A DNA stretch of 38,160 nt from Caryophanales bacterium (GTDB lineage Bacteria > Bacillota_I > Bacilli_A > RFN20 > CAG-826). This document shows positions 18,647 to 26,002 of this stretch, one piece after another. A model generated the notes under the pieces. It saw only the letters and a program-made list of their open reading frames with translations. It searched no databases and was not told the DNA's origin. The stretch covers positions 1 to 38,160 of the forward strand of contig JAEEWP010000004.1 of NCBI GenBank assembly GCA_016287465.1, in the 5' to 3' direction. The translations under genes were made by a program, and so were the position numbers. Each line of letters starts with the position of its first letter. The first letter of the stretch is position 1.

Positions 18647-18765
18647 AGTGGTATCCCTTAAAAAGACCTTTGAGGTCAATTGTCCAAAAAAACAAATATT
18701 TGTCAATAGGTATAGGAAAGCATTTTGCCGCAATATTCTCAGCAAAACGCGTATATTCTGATTTG

Positions 18766-20031
18766 TTATTTTATTGTTTCGACGACTCTGATGTAGCGCC
18801 TTAAAGCGTACTCACCATCATGGCTTTCGCCAGCGAGCATGCGCGAATTATCACCAAGCGCGGTTATCCTTGTGGCGCCCGCTTTAGCCAAGAGGGAAGA
18901 GATCTCTTTCTTGCCTTCGATTAGTTTATTGATGGAAACGGTTTGAAGCAGGTTCTTGTTTGGTTTAAGGACCTTGATGATGTCCTCTTTCTTTAGAGGC
19001 TTAATCCAGATGTTCTGGAACAAGAAAGAAAGCTCTAATTTGTTGTCTTCTTTGACGATGATGGAGACACCGTCTTTCATGAAGACTTTATCCGCATTGC
19101 CTTCAAGTTTCTCGTTATAGATGAGCAAGGAATTCTTGGCTTTCATCGTAAGAGGCAAAGTTCCCATCTTCTTGCTTGTTTCAGCGAATAGAGGAAGGAT
19201 GCGTTCCGCTAAAGCCTTGAGTTCGTTAACGTCGTCGGTGTTGACGTATATTCCTTGGCTAGAGGAGCAGAAGAGCTGGTTCGTCGCGCAGATTGATTCG
19301 CATAAGGCTTTGAGTTCCTCATCAGTGACGTTCTTGTCCACGTAAGTGAAAGAGATCTTATGGCCCCAGGAGATGATCGACGAATGGATGTCGACGAATG
19401 TTCTGGCAGCTTTCTGCGCCATATCGCCGCCCCAAACGATCGTTGCATCGGCGAGGTTGGCAAGTTGCTTGATGGTTTCGACTTCGGTGCTTGGGACATC
19501 GAAGACGTAGATGTAGTCTTTGAGAATAGGTGACTCTTTGATGAGTTCCTGAAGCAAACGGATGGACATTCCGTTGTCCCCGGTAGGGAGTTTGAGGATG
19601 TTGATATTTCCAACGAGAAGTCCTTCGACCACGCTATAAGCGGGAAGGAGATCGACGTTTCCGGCCGCGATATGGAAAAGGATGCCTAAAGGCTCGTAGT
19701 GGCGTGTGTTCTCTTCGTCGAGATCGAGTTCGCCGTTTTTAAGGTCGCCTAATTCGATATCAATCTTTTTGAGGAGACCTTCTTTGGAGAAGTATTTCGC
19801 GTATCTCTCAAAGGTGGAATAAGGCATGTTTGCCATCTCAAGAAGAGGCAAAACGATGCTATCGAATTCATGGTTCATGACCCTTTGGTAGAGCTTGTCG
19901 CAAGCGTCAATAACGTCGTTATATGTGAGGGTCCTATTGTTTTGAAGCGTTTCGAGCATATCTCCCTCTAGAGAGGAGATGAGCTCTTCTTGCTTTCCGT
20001 CAGGATAGACTTCGCCTTTATAAAGAATCAT
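18766..20031 (-). CDS. luxC: LuxC-family acyl-CoA (fatty acyl) reductase
   Basis: NARHYEPLGILFHIAAGNVD-like region (ENTRHYEPLGILFHIAAGNVDLLPAYSVVEGLLVGNINILKLP), CATNQLFCSSSQGIYV catalytic Cys region; ATG 20031 overlaps the luxE-like stop (ATGA). Confidence 0.85.
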   Translation of the reverse strand: MILYKGEVYPDGKQEELISSLEGDMLETLQNNRTLTYNDVIDACDKLYQRVMNHEFDSIVLPLLEMANMPYSTFERYAKYFSKEGLLKKIDIELGDLKNGELDLDEENTRHYEPLGILFHIAAGNVDLLPAYSVVEGLLVGNINILKLPTGDNGMSIRLLQELIKESPILKDYIYVFDVPSTEVETIKQLANLADATIVWGGDMAQKAARTFVDIHSSIISWGHKISFTYVDKNVTDEELKALCESICATNQLFCSSSQGIYVNTDDVNELKALAERILPLFAETSKKMGTLPLTMKAKNSLLIYNEKLEGNADKVFMKDGVSIIVKEDNKLELSFLFQNIWIKPLKKEDIIKVLKPNKNLLQTVSINKLIEGKKEISSLLAKAGATRITALGDNSRMLAGESHDGEYALRRYIRVVETIK

Positions 20032-21149
20032 GACTTCTCTCCTTTCAGAAGATCTTCGGCCCCGGCTGCGCATGTTTTGATATCTTCGATGCCGCTTCTG
20101 CCGAGGATTTCGAGATACATTGACTTCTCACCGCATGGGCAAGTCTCTTCGTGGAGGATGCCGATATCGTCGGTCATGACGGAAAGAAGTGGGGCACCTA
20201 AGCACATTGGGGTAAGAAGGTTGATGAGACCTGGCTGGCCTGGCTTAACTGGCTCAAGGGTCTCGACGTCGCGGATGATGACGCGAGCGTAGTTCGGTAT
20301 GTGGAAGTGATGATACCTGCAATCGGTGTAGAGGATTGGATGCTCGACCGCGCCAAAGAATTCGAAGATGTGTTTGTCATCGATTCCAAGGACCTCGTTG
20401 GCCAGGTCGTAGAAGGTCTGTTTGTCGACTTTTTCTTTATAGAAAGACTTCCAGCCTCCGCCTAAAGAAAGGATTGAGCCTTTAGGGAGCTTGAGTTTGA
20501 TTCCTTTGGCTTTCATCTGCTCGAGCAAGAAGTAGGTGTAAGCAGGGAATCCAAGGGTTCTCACAGGGGCTTTCCCTTTTGAGTATTTGATGAGTTTCTT
20601 CTCAAGGTTATCGAGATCGACTTTGTAGCCTCCGTCAACCCATCTGATCGCGTAGTCTTTGCTGAGAGCAGGGGTGACGAAAGTGAAACCCCATGCGGTC
20701 TTGGCGATCGCTTTGTCGTTTCCTTTATGCGGCTGGTAGCCAAAGATGATGTAGCGGTGTGGCTTAAGCGACCATAAGTGGTGGTAGGAGAACACTCTCC
20801 TGACCATGTTCCAGCCTCTAAGCAAATCGCCTAAAGTGAAACCGATGATGGAGACGTTCTGCCCGCTCGTTCCGCTAGAGGTAGCCTTGACGATATATTT
20901 GCTGTTTTTCAAGGACAAGAGGTTGTGGTGCTTGAAATATAAGGTCGGAATGAAGGGGATTTTCGCTAAAACCTCATAGGAATTGATATCGGATGGCTTG
21001 AAGCCAAATCCATCGAGAAGCTCCTTGTACTTCTTGTTGTGCTCGTAATGGAAAGAACAGTTTTCCTTCATCGCGAGATAGAACTTCTCATCGTCCAAAG
21101 AATAGATTTTCTTTTTCTTCGTATTGAAGAGGGATGACATTTTGCTCAT
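20028..21149 (-). CDS. luxE: LuxE-family acyl-protein synthetase
   Basis: KATSSGTSGQNVSI adenylate motif, FFGAVEHPILYTDCRYHHFHIPNYARV, C-terminal Cys (EDIKTCAAGAEDLL). Start at 21149; the 451-aa ORF start is an artefact running through tRNAs. Confidence 0.85.
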   Translation of the reverse strand: MSKMSSLFNTKKKKIYSLDDEKFYLAMKENCSFHYEHNKKYKELLDGFGFKPSDINSYEVLAKIPFIPTLYFKHHNLLSLKNSKYIVKATSSGTSGQNVSIIGFTLGDLLRGWNMVRRVFSYHHLWSLKPHRYIIFGYQPHKGNDKAIAKTAWGFTFVTPALSKDYAIRWVDGGYKVDLDNLEKKLIKYSKGKAPVRTLGFPAYTYFLLEQMKAKGIKLKLPKGSILSLGGGWKSFYKEKVDKQTFYDLANEVLGIDDKHIFEFFGAVEHPILYTDCRYHHFHIPNYARVIIRDVETLEPVKPGQPGLINLLTPMCLGAPLLSVMTDDIGILHEETCPCGEKSMYLEILGRSGIEDIKTCAAGAEDLLKGEKS

Positions 21150-21196
21150 ATGAAAAGAATACGCTTTATGAACAAGCAAAAACCACCCTTTATGAT

Positions 21197-21230
21197 AAAA
21201 AAAGCCCGACACACTTCGTGTCAGGCTTGT
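21197..21230 (-). terminator. Terminator of the tRNA-Asn/tRNA-Glu transcript
   Basis: Reverse strand AGCCTGACAC-GAAGT-GTGTCGGGCTTTTTTT. Confidence 0.85.
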
Positions 21231-21240
21231 TTTACGTCTT

Positions 21241-21317
21241 TGGTGACCTGTACGGGATTCGAACCCATGAATGCATGCGTGAAAGGCATGTGAGTTAAGC
21301 CGCTTCTCCAACAGGCC
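21241..21317 (-). tRNA. tRNA-Glu (anticodon TTC), CCA encoded
   Basis: Reverse strand GGCCTGTTGGAGAAGCGGCTTAACTCACATGCCTTTCACGCATGCATTCATGGGTTCGAATCCCGTACAGGTCACCA; anticodon loop CTTTCAC. Confidence 0.9.
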
Positions 21318-21322
21318 ATAAA

Positions 21323-21397
21323 TGGCGCTCGCTATAGGGCTCGAACCTACAACACCCTGGTTAACAGCCAGGTGCTCTGCCATTGAGCTAAGCGAGC
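21323..21397 (-). tRNA. tRNA-Asn (anticodon GTT), CCA encoded
   Basis: Reverse strand GCTCGCTTAGCTCAATGGCAGAGCACCTGGCTGTTAACCAGGGTGTTGTAGGTTCGAGCCCTATAGCGAGCGCCA; loop CTGTTAA. Confidence 0.95.
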
Positions 21398-21498
21398 GTC
21401 ATAAGCGTTTGAAGACGCACGGAATATATTAATGATAGAAAGCGCTTTTTGCAACTAGAGAATTACGATTTCTTGTCTAATTTCCTATAATCATTGGT

Positions 21499-22227
21499 AT
21501 GGATACCAAGTTAGAGGAGATCAAGTCTCTCATTAAGGCCTCAAAACGCATCGTCTTCTTAGGCGGAGCGGGCGTCTCTACCGCCTCTGGGATCCCTGAT
21601 TTCCGTTCCCCAGAAGGACTATATAAGATTCATTCCGAATACGGCGTCTCTTATGAGACGATGCTTTCACACACCTATTTCGAATACCATACCGAAACCT
21701 TCTATGACTTCTATTGGAAGACGATGGTGGCCAAAAACGCCAAACCGAACAAAGCCCATATCGCTTTAGCCAATTACGAGAAGGCCGGTCACCATATCGC
21801 CATCATCACCCAGAACATCGATGGCCTCCATCAGGAAGCGGGTTCCAAGAGAGTCTACGAAGTCCATGGCTCAACTAAACGTTATTACTGCACAGACTGT
21901 GGCAGGCATTTCTCGATCGAGGACATCCCAAACATCGGCATCCCTCATTGCCCTGAATGCGGTGGGGTCATCAAGCCTGATGTCGTCCTATATGAAGAGC
22001 CTCTCAACGAAGATGTGGTGGAGTCCGCTCTAACTGAGCTCAGATTCGCCAACTTCCTCATCGTCGGAGGAACTTCCCTCAACGTCTATCCTGCCGCTGG
22101 CATGATCGATTACTTTAGTGGAGGGCACACCCTTCTCATCAACAAGGAACCAACCCCAAGGGATTCCTTCTTCGAATACGTCATTCATGACGACATCGGC
22201 AAAGTCCTCGAGGAGCTTCTCTCATGA
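21499..22227 (+). CDS. cobB: Sirtuin (NAD-dependent protein deacylase)
   Basis: VFLGGAGVSTASGIPDFRSPEGLY; ITQNIDGLHQEAG; YEVHGS; CTDCGRHF...CPECGGVIKPDVVLYEEPL. Confidence 0.95.
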   Translation: MDTKLEEIKSLIKASKRIVFLGGAGVSTASGIPDFRSPEGLYKIHSEYGVSYETMLSHTYFEYHTETFYDFYWKTMVAKNAKPNKAHIALANYEKAGHHIAIITQNIDGLHQEAGSKRVYEVHGSTKRYYCTDCGRHFSIEDIPNIGIPHCPECGGVIKPDVVLYEEPLNEDVVESALTELRFANFLIVGGTSLNVYPAAGMIDYFSGGHTLLINKEPTPRDSFFEYVIHDDIGKVLEELLS

Positions 22228-22832
22228 GCCATCCTTTCAAACATCTAAGAGTCATCTTGAAACACCGCCACCAAGTAATCAGGAATGGCTGGCATTTGGG
22301 CATCTTCTGGCATTGCCTTAAGCATGACCTAAGCAAATTTGGGAGAACCGAGTTTAAAGTGGGCTCAACCTACTACGTAGGAACCCATTCCCCAATCTAC
22401 GAGGAACGTCTCCGTAATGGCTATTACTCAACCGCCTGCCAGCATCACACAAGAAGGAATAAACACCACTGGGAATACTGGACCGACTTCTTCAAGGGCA
22501 GGATCATCGCCAAAAACATGCCGTATAAATACGCTCTCGAATATGTCGCGGACACTTTAAGCGCCTCTAAAACGTACGACCCAAAGAACTTCAAAGGCAG
22601 CACGACCTTAGAGTATTTCAACCGCAACTCAGAACACTATTACTTAACCGACACCACCGAGGAATTCATCAGATACTGCCTGACTGAATATGCGGAAAAC
22701 GGTTGGAAAAATCTGAAGAAAAAGAACACCAAAAAGGTCTATAAAGAGATTGAAGCAAAATATCCTAAGACCAAGGTTTTCGATACCATGAAGGCCCTGG
22801 GAGATTTGCCTCTTCTAAAAGAAGGTATATAA
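22224..22832 (+). CDS. DUF5662 family protein
   Basis: FKHLRVILKHRHQVIRNGWHLGIFWHCLKHDLSKFGRTEF...ACQHHTRRNKHHWEYW pattern; ATGA overlap with the sirtuin gene. Confidence 0.75.
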   Translation: MSHPFKHLRVILKHRHQVIRNGWHLGIFWHCLKHDLSKFGRTEFKVGSTYYVGTHSPIYEERLRNGYYSTACQHHTRRNKHHWEYWTDFFKGRIIAKNMPYKYALEYVADTLSASKTYDPKNFKGSTTLEYFNRNSEHYYLTDTTEEFIRYCLTEYAENGWKNLKKKNTKKVYKEIEAKYPKTKVFDTMKALGDLPLLKEGI

Positions 22833-22840
22833 TCAGCGCT

Positions 22841-23266
22841 ATGGCAAACAAAAATAAAACCATCGTCATCGGCGTAGGTAGACTCGGAAGCGGTATCGCT
22901 AACCGCGCCGCCGCCAAAGGTCAAGACGTCATCGTCGTTGACCCAAATCCGAAAGCCTTCTATGGCCTCGATGACACATTCAGTGGCTTCAAAGTGAACG
23001 CCGACTCGACCGACATGTTCGCCCTCGAGGAACATTGCGACATCAAGACAGCAGGTCAGGTCGTCATCGTCACAGGCGACGATAACGTCAACCTTTTCCT
23101 TGCCTACGTCTGTTCGCTCGTCTACGCCGTCCCACGCATCTTCGTGCGTTTCGATGACCCGGACAAAGGCGCCCTCGTCGAAGGACTTCAGAACGTCAAA
23201 GCCATCTACCCATTCGATCTTACTTTGGTCAAATTCAACGAGATTGAGCAAGTTGAGAGGAAATAA
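22841..23266 (+). CDS. trkA: TrkA-N (RCK) potassium uptake regulatory subunit
   Basis: TIVIGVGRLGSGIANRAAAKGQDVIVVDPNP Rossmann; HCDIKTAGQVVIVTGDDNVNLFLA; TTGCCT-N16-TATAAT-N7-ATG promoter. Confidence 0.85.
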   Translation: MANKNKTIVIGVGRLGSGIANRAAAKGQDVIVVDPNPKAFYGLDDTFSGFKVNADSTDMFALEEHCDIKTAGQVVIVTGDDNVNLFLAYVCSLVYAVPRIFVRFDDPDKGALVEGLQNVKAIYPFDLTLVKFNEIEQVERK

Positions 23267-23269
23267 AGC

Positions 23270-24016
23270 ATGCATATCGTAATCGCTAACGGCGACTCAG
23301 ACGCCGCCTACATCATCGACATGTTCAACACCAAGGAAAACCGCCTTACCGTCATCAATGGCAGCGAAGCGGTGGCCCAGACCCTCATGGAAAGAAAACA
23401 CATCGCCGTCACCATCGGCGACCCATGGCACAACGCCATCCTTGAGGCAGCTCGCGTTTATGACGCCGATATTTTCATTTCCCTTTGCAAAAAGGACACC
23501 GATAACTTCGCCTCTTGCCTTATGGCAAAACGCAACTTCCACATCAAGAAGTGCATCTGCGCCGTCTCAAACCCATCAAACGTCGACCTTTATAAGAAGC
23601 TTGGCATCGATGTCGTCATCTCTTCGACCTACCTCCTTGCCAAATCGATCAAGAACGAATCCAACGCGGAATCCCTCATCAAATCGCTTTCTCTCGACAA
23701 CGAGAAGATCGTCATGATCGAGGCAACCCTCCTTCCGAAATACTGGATTTGCGACCAAGCCATCAAGGACATGGGCTTCCCGAAGAACGCTTCGATCGCC
23801 TATGTCGTCCGTAACTATAACTTCATCATTCCTAACGGCGACCTCGTTCTCCGTCCGATGGACACCATCGTCGTCGCCTGCGCCAAAGAGAACGAAGTGG
23901 AGATCCTTCGTTTCTTGAAGAAGCAAAAGCCAACCGTCGAAGTCAAAGAAGAGGCTCCAGCGGTGGAAGAGCCAGCTAAGGAAGAAAAGAAATCTTCCAA
24001 AAAGAAGAAAAAGTAA
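23270..24016 (+). CDS. Second TrkA-like (RCK) subunit with TrkA-C domain and charged tail
   Basis: 248 aa; degenerate Rossmann start MHIVIANGDSDAAYIIDMF; C-terminal PNGDLVLRPMDTIVVACAKENEVEILRFL; Lys-rich tail. Confidence 0.8.
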   Translation: MHIVIANGDSDAAYIIDMFNTKENRLTVINGSEAVAQTLMERKHIAVTIGDPWHNAILEAARVYDADIFISLCKKDTDNFASCLMAKRNFHIKKCICAVSNPSNVDLYKKLGIDVVISSTYLLAKSIKNESNAESLIKSLSLDNEKIVMIEATLLPKYWICDQAIKDMGFPKNASIAYVVRNYNFIIPNGDLVLRPMDTIVVACAKENEVEILRFLKKQKPTVEVKEEAPAVEEPAKEEKKSSKKKKK

Positions 24017-24029
24017 TTAAGGCAGCGTT

Positions 24030-25736
24030 ATGAAGAAAGAACCGGCAAAGGGATTCCGACTCGTATTCGGTTATCTTGGCCTTTTCCTCGCATTCGAGGG
24101 AATCGTCGTTCTTTTCCCTTTGCTCACCCTCATCTTCTATCCAGGTGAGTGGAAGGTCCTTCTCGACTTCATCGTTCCTGCCGTCATCGATATCGGAGTC
24201 GGCATCCTTCTCTATAAGCTCCTTGTAGCCGGAAGAGAGAAACTCCGTTTCCGTCCGAAAGAAGACGCGGTCCTTCTTGTCCTTATCTGGATCGGCGCCA
24301 TCCTTTCTGGTGCGATGCCGTTCTTCTTAACGAGATTCTCCTGGCTCAACTTCGGAGATGCCTCCGCCAATCTCAACATGTCTTTCTCCGAGTGCTTCTT
24401 TGAAGCAACCTCAGGATTTACGACCACCGGTCTCACCCTTTTCCCAAAGAGCGCTTATCTCGATGGCGTGGCAAGTAGCCCGTTAGGAGTGGATTCCTGC
24501 TCCGCCTATGGATATTCCCATGTCTTCCTTTTCCACCGTGCCTTCATGCAGTTCATCGGAGGCGTCGGTCTTGTCCTTCTCCTTACCTCGATCATCGCAA
24601 GCAGGCAGAACTTCAAACTCTACTTCGCTGAAGGCCATAACGACCAAATCGTCCCTAACTTAGCCAAGTCCGCGAAGATCATCTTCCTTGTCTATGCCGG
24701 ATGGGTCGCTGCAGGCTCTTTGAGCCTTTGGCTCGCCGGCATGCCTCCTTTTGAAGCGGTATGCACGTCTATGAGCTGTTTAGGAACAGGAGGCTTCTCC
24801 ACGAGAGCGGAGTCCATCTATTTCTTCTGCCAGCAGATGCCACTTGGTGAGATCAACAATCTCTCCTATACGGTCACTAACAGCTTAGGCATCGAGATCA
24901 TCACTTGCGTCCTTATGCTTGCTGGTGCGACGAGCCTTGTCCTTCACACCTTTGCTTTAAGAGGCAAACTCAAAGACTTCTTCTGCGATATTGAGATCGT
25001 CTTGACTGGCGCTCTCCTCGTCGTCGGCATCCTTATCTGTTCCCTCTCGATGACATATCTATACAACGAAGGCGAAGGACTCGATTTCCTTTCCTCCCTT
25101 AGATATGGCACTTATTTCACAATCACGTCCTTGACCACCTCAGGATTTGCGAACTTCCCATCCATCCTTAAGCTTGGTCCGGTTTGCTTCTTCCTTGGCT
25201 GGGTCTTCATGACCATCGGCGGTGGAATGGGCTCAACCGCAGGCGGCATCAAGCAGTACCGTATCGGCATCCTTGGCAAGGAATTCTATTGGTTCCTTAG
25301 ATATCACGACACCTCAGATAGAACCATCTCTCCTCGCGTCGTCAGGCGTTTAGGCGTCCTCAAAGAAGTGGATGAAGCTTCAGTTAAAGAAGCAAGAAAC
25401 TATACCCTTCTCGTCTTAATCGTCGCGGTAGTGGGAGGAATGACCTTGATGTTCTTGCCTCCTCTCCCAGGACTCAACCAGGCAGAATGGTTCCAGCGCT
25501 GCTTCTATGAATTCATGAACGGATTCACCTCGGAAGGCATGTCCATGATGGATTATGTCGGATATAAAGCCGCCCACCCACTCGCCTACAATGGCTTCAT
25601 CTGGGTCGAGACGATGGCCATGTTCTTCGGACGTTTAGAGATTCTTCCTATCATCTTCGCTCTTTGGAGATTCATCATCGATCCAATCAGGGATATGAGG
25701 CTCAAATCCAAAAAAGCCCGTCCTTCGATGGAATAA
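24030..25736 (+). CDS. trkH: TrkH/KtrB-type potassium transporter membrane subunit
   Basis: EATSGFTTTGLTLFP, MSCLGTGGFSTR, TSLTTSGFANFP, GGGMGSTAGGIKQYR selectivity-filter motifs. Confidence 0.95.
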   Translation: MKKEPAKGFRLVFGYLGLFLAFEGIVVLFPLLTLIFYPGEWKVLLDFIVPAVIDIGVGILLYKLLVAGREKLRFRPKEDAVLLVLIWIGAILSGAMPFFLTRFSWLNFGDASANLNMSFSECFFEATSGFTTTGLTLFPKSAYLDGVASSPLGVDSCSAYGYSHVFLFHRAFMQFIGGVGLVLLLTSIIASRQNFKLYFAEGHNDQIVPNLAKSAKIIFLVYAGWVAAGSLSLWLAGMPPFEAVCTSMSCLGTGGFSTRAESIYFFCQQMPLGEINNLSYTVTNSLGIEIITCVLMLAGATSLVLHTFALRGKLKDFFCDIEIVLTGALLVVGILICSLSMTYLYNEGEGLDFLSSLRYGTYFTITSLTTSGFANFPSILKLGPVCFFLGWVFMTIGGGMGSTAGGIKQYRIGILGKEFYWFLRYHDTSDRTISPRVVRRLGVLKEVDEASVKEARNYTLLVLIVAVVGGMTLMFLPPLPGLNQAEWFQRCFYEFMNGFTSEGMSMMDYVGYKAAHPLAYNGFIWVETMAMFFGRLEILPIIFALWRFIIDPIRDMRLKSKKARPSME

Positions 25737-25800
25737 GCCCTTTTGCTCCTTGTAGCCAACTTTTATAAGGGTTATAATACCACTCGCCTGAAAAGGCCCT

Positions 25801-25874
25801 AGGGGCGTGGTTCAGTGGTAGAACAGAGGTCTCCAAAACCTTTGATGAGGGTTCGATTCCTTCCGCCCCTGCCA
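25801..25874 (+). tRNA. tRNA-Trp (anticodon CCA), CCA encoded
   Basis: AGGGGCGTGGTTCAGTGGTAGAACAGAGGTCTCCAAAACCTTTGATGAGGGTTCGATTCCTTCCGCCCCTGCCA; loop CTCCAAA. Confidence 0.95.
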
Positions 25875-25883
25875 AAACAGAAC

Positions 25884-25905
25884 GAAAGACCTTCGGGTCT
25901 TTTTG
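25884..25905 (+). terminator. Terminator after tRNA-Trp
   Basis: GAAAGACC-TTCG-GGTCTTTTTG. Confidence 0.85.
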
Positions 25906-25935
25906 TTTTGCAGGGGCTTTTTGTCACGCACCATA

Positions 25936-25979
25936 TTGAAGTTATTAGACCCAATAACTAAACTAGTTTTCATAAACTA
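25936..25979 (+). promoter_or_regulatory. Promoter TTGAAG-N17-TAAACT with two inverted repeats
   Basis: GTTATT-N6-AATAAC in the spacer and TAGTTT-TCAT-AAACTA around the predicted start. Confidence 0.45.
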
Positions 25980-26002
25980 ACATTTCTCAAAGAAGGGGTT
26001 TT

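Noticed and set aside
18766-21149. A complete bioluminescence (lux) operon
   Set aside because: No luxA/luxB-like luciferase or luxD ORF is present in the window; only the reductase/synthetase pair is found.
20028-21149. Annotation as phenylacetate-CoA ligase (PaaK)
   Set aside because: The LuxE-like length, C-terminal Cys and direct overlap with a LuxC-family gene fit acyl-protein synthetase better, although both belong to the ANL superfamily.
21150-21383. N-terminal extension of the 451-aa minus-strand ORF (20028-21383)
   Set aside because: The extension translates straight through tRNA-Asn, tRNA-Glu and their terminator; the real LuxE-like start is ATG at 21149.
21434-21450. Second AAAGCGCTTT palindrome near the tRNA/sirtuin promoter as a cre site
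   Set aside because: Three mismatches to the cre consensus outside the core; too weak to claim.
21499-25874. Possible Mycoplasma-type recoding of TGA (Trp)
   Set aside because: Several well-defined genes end in TGA (e.g. sirtuin, luxE), and the only Trp tRNA seen has a CCA anticodon, so the standard code is supported.
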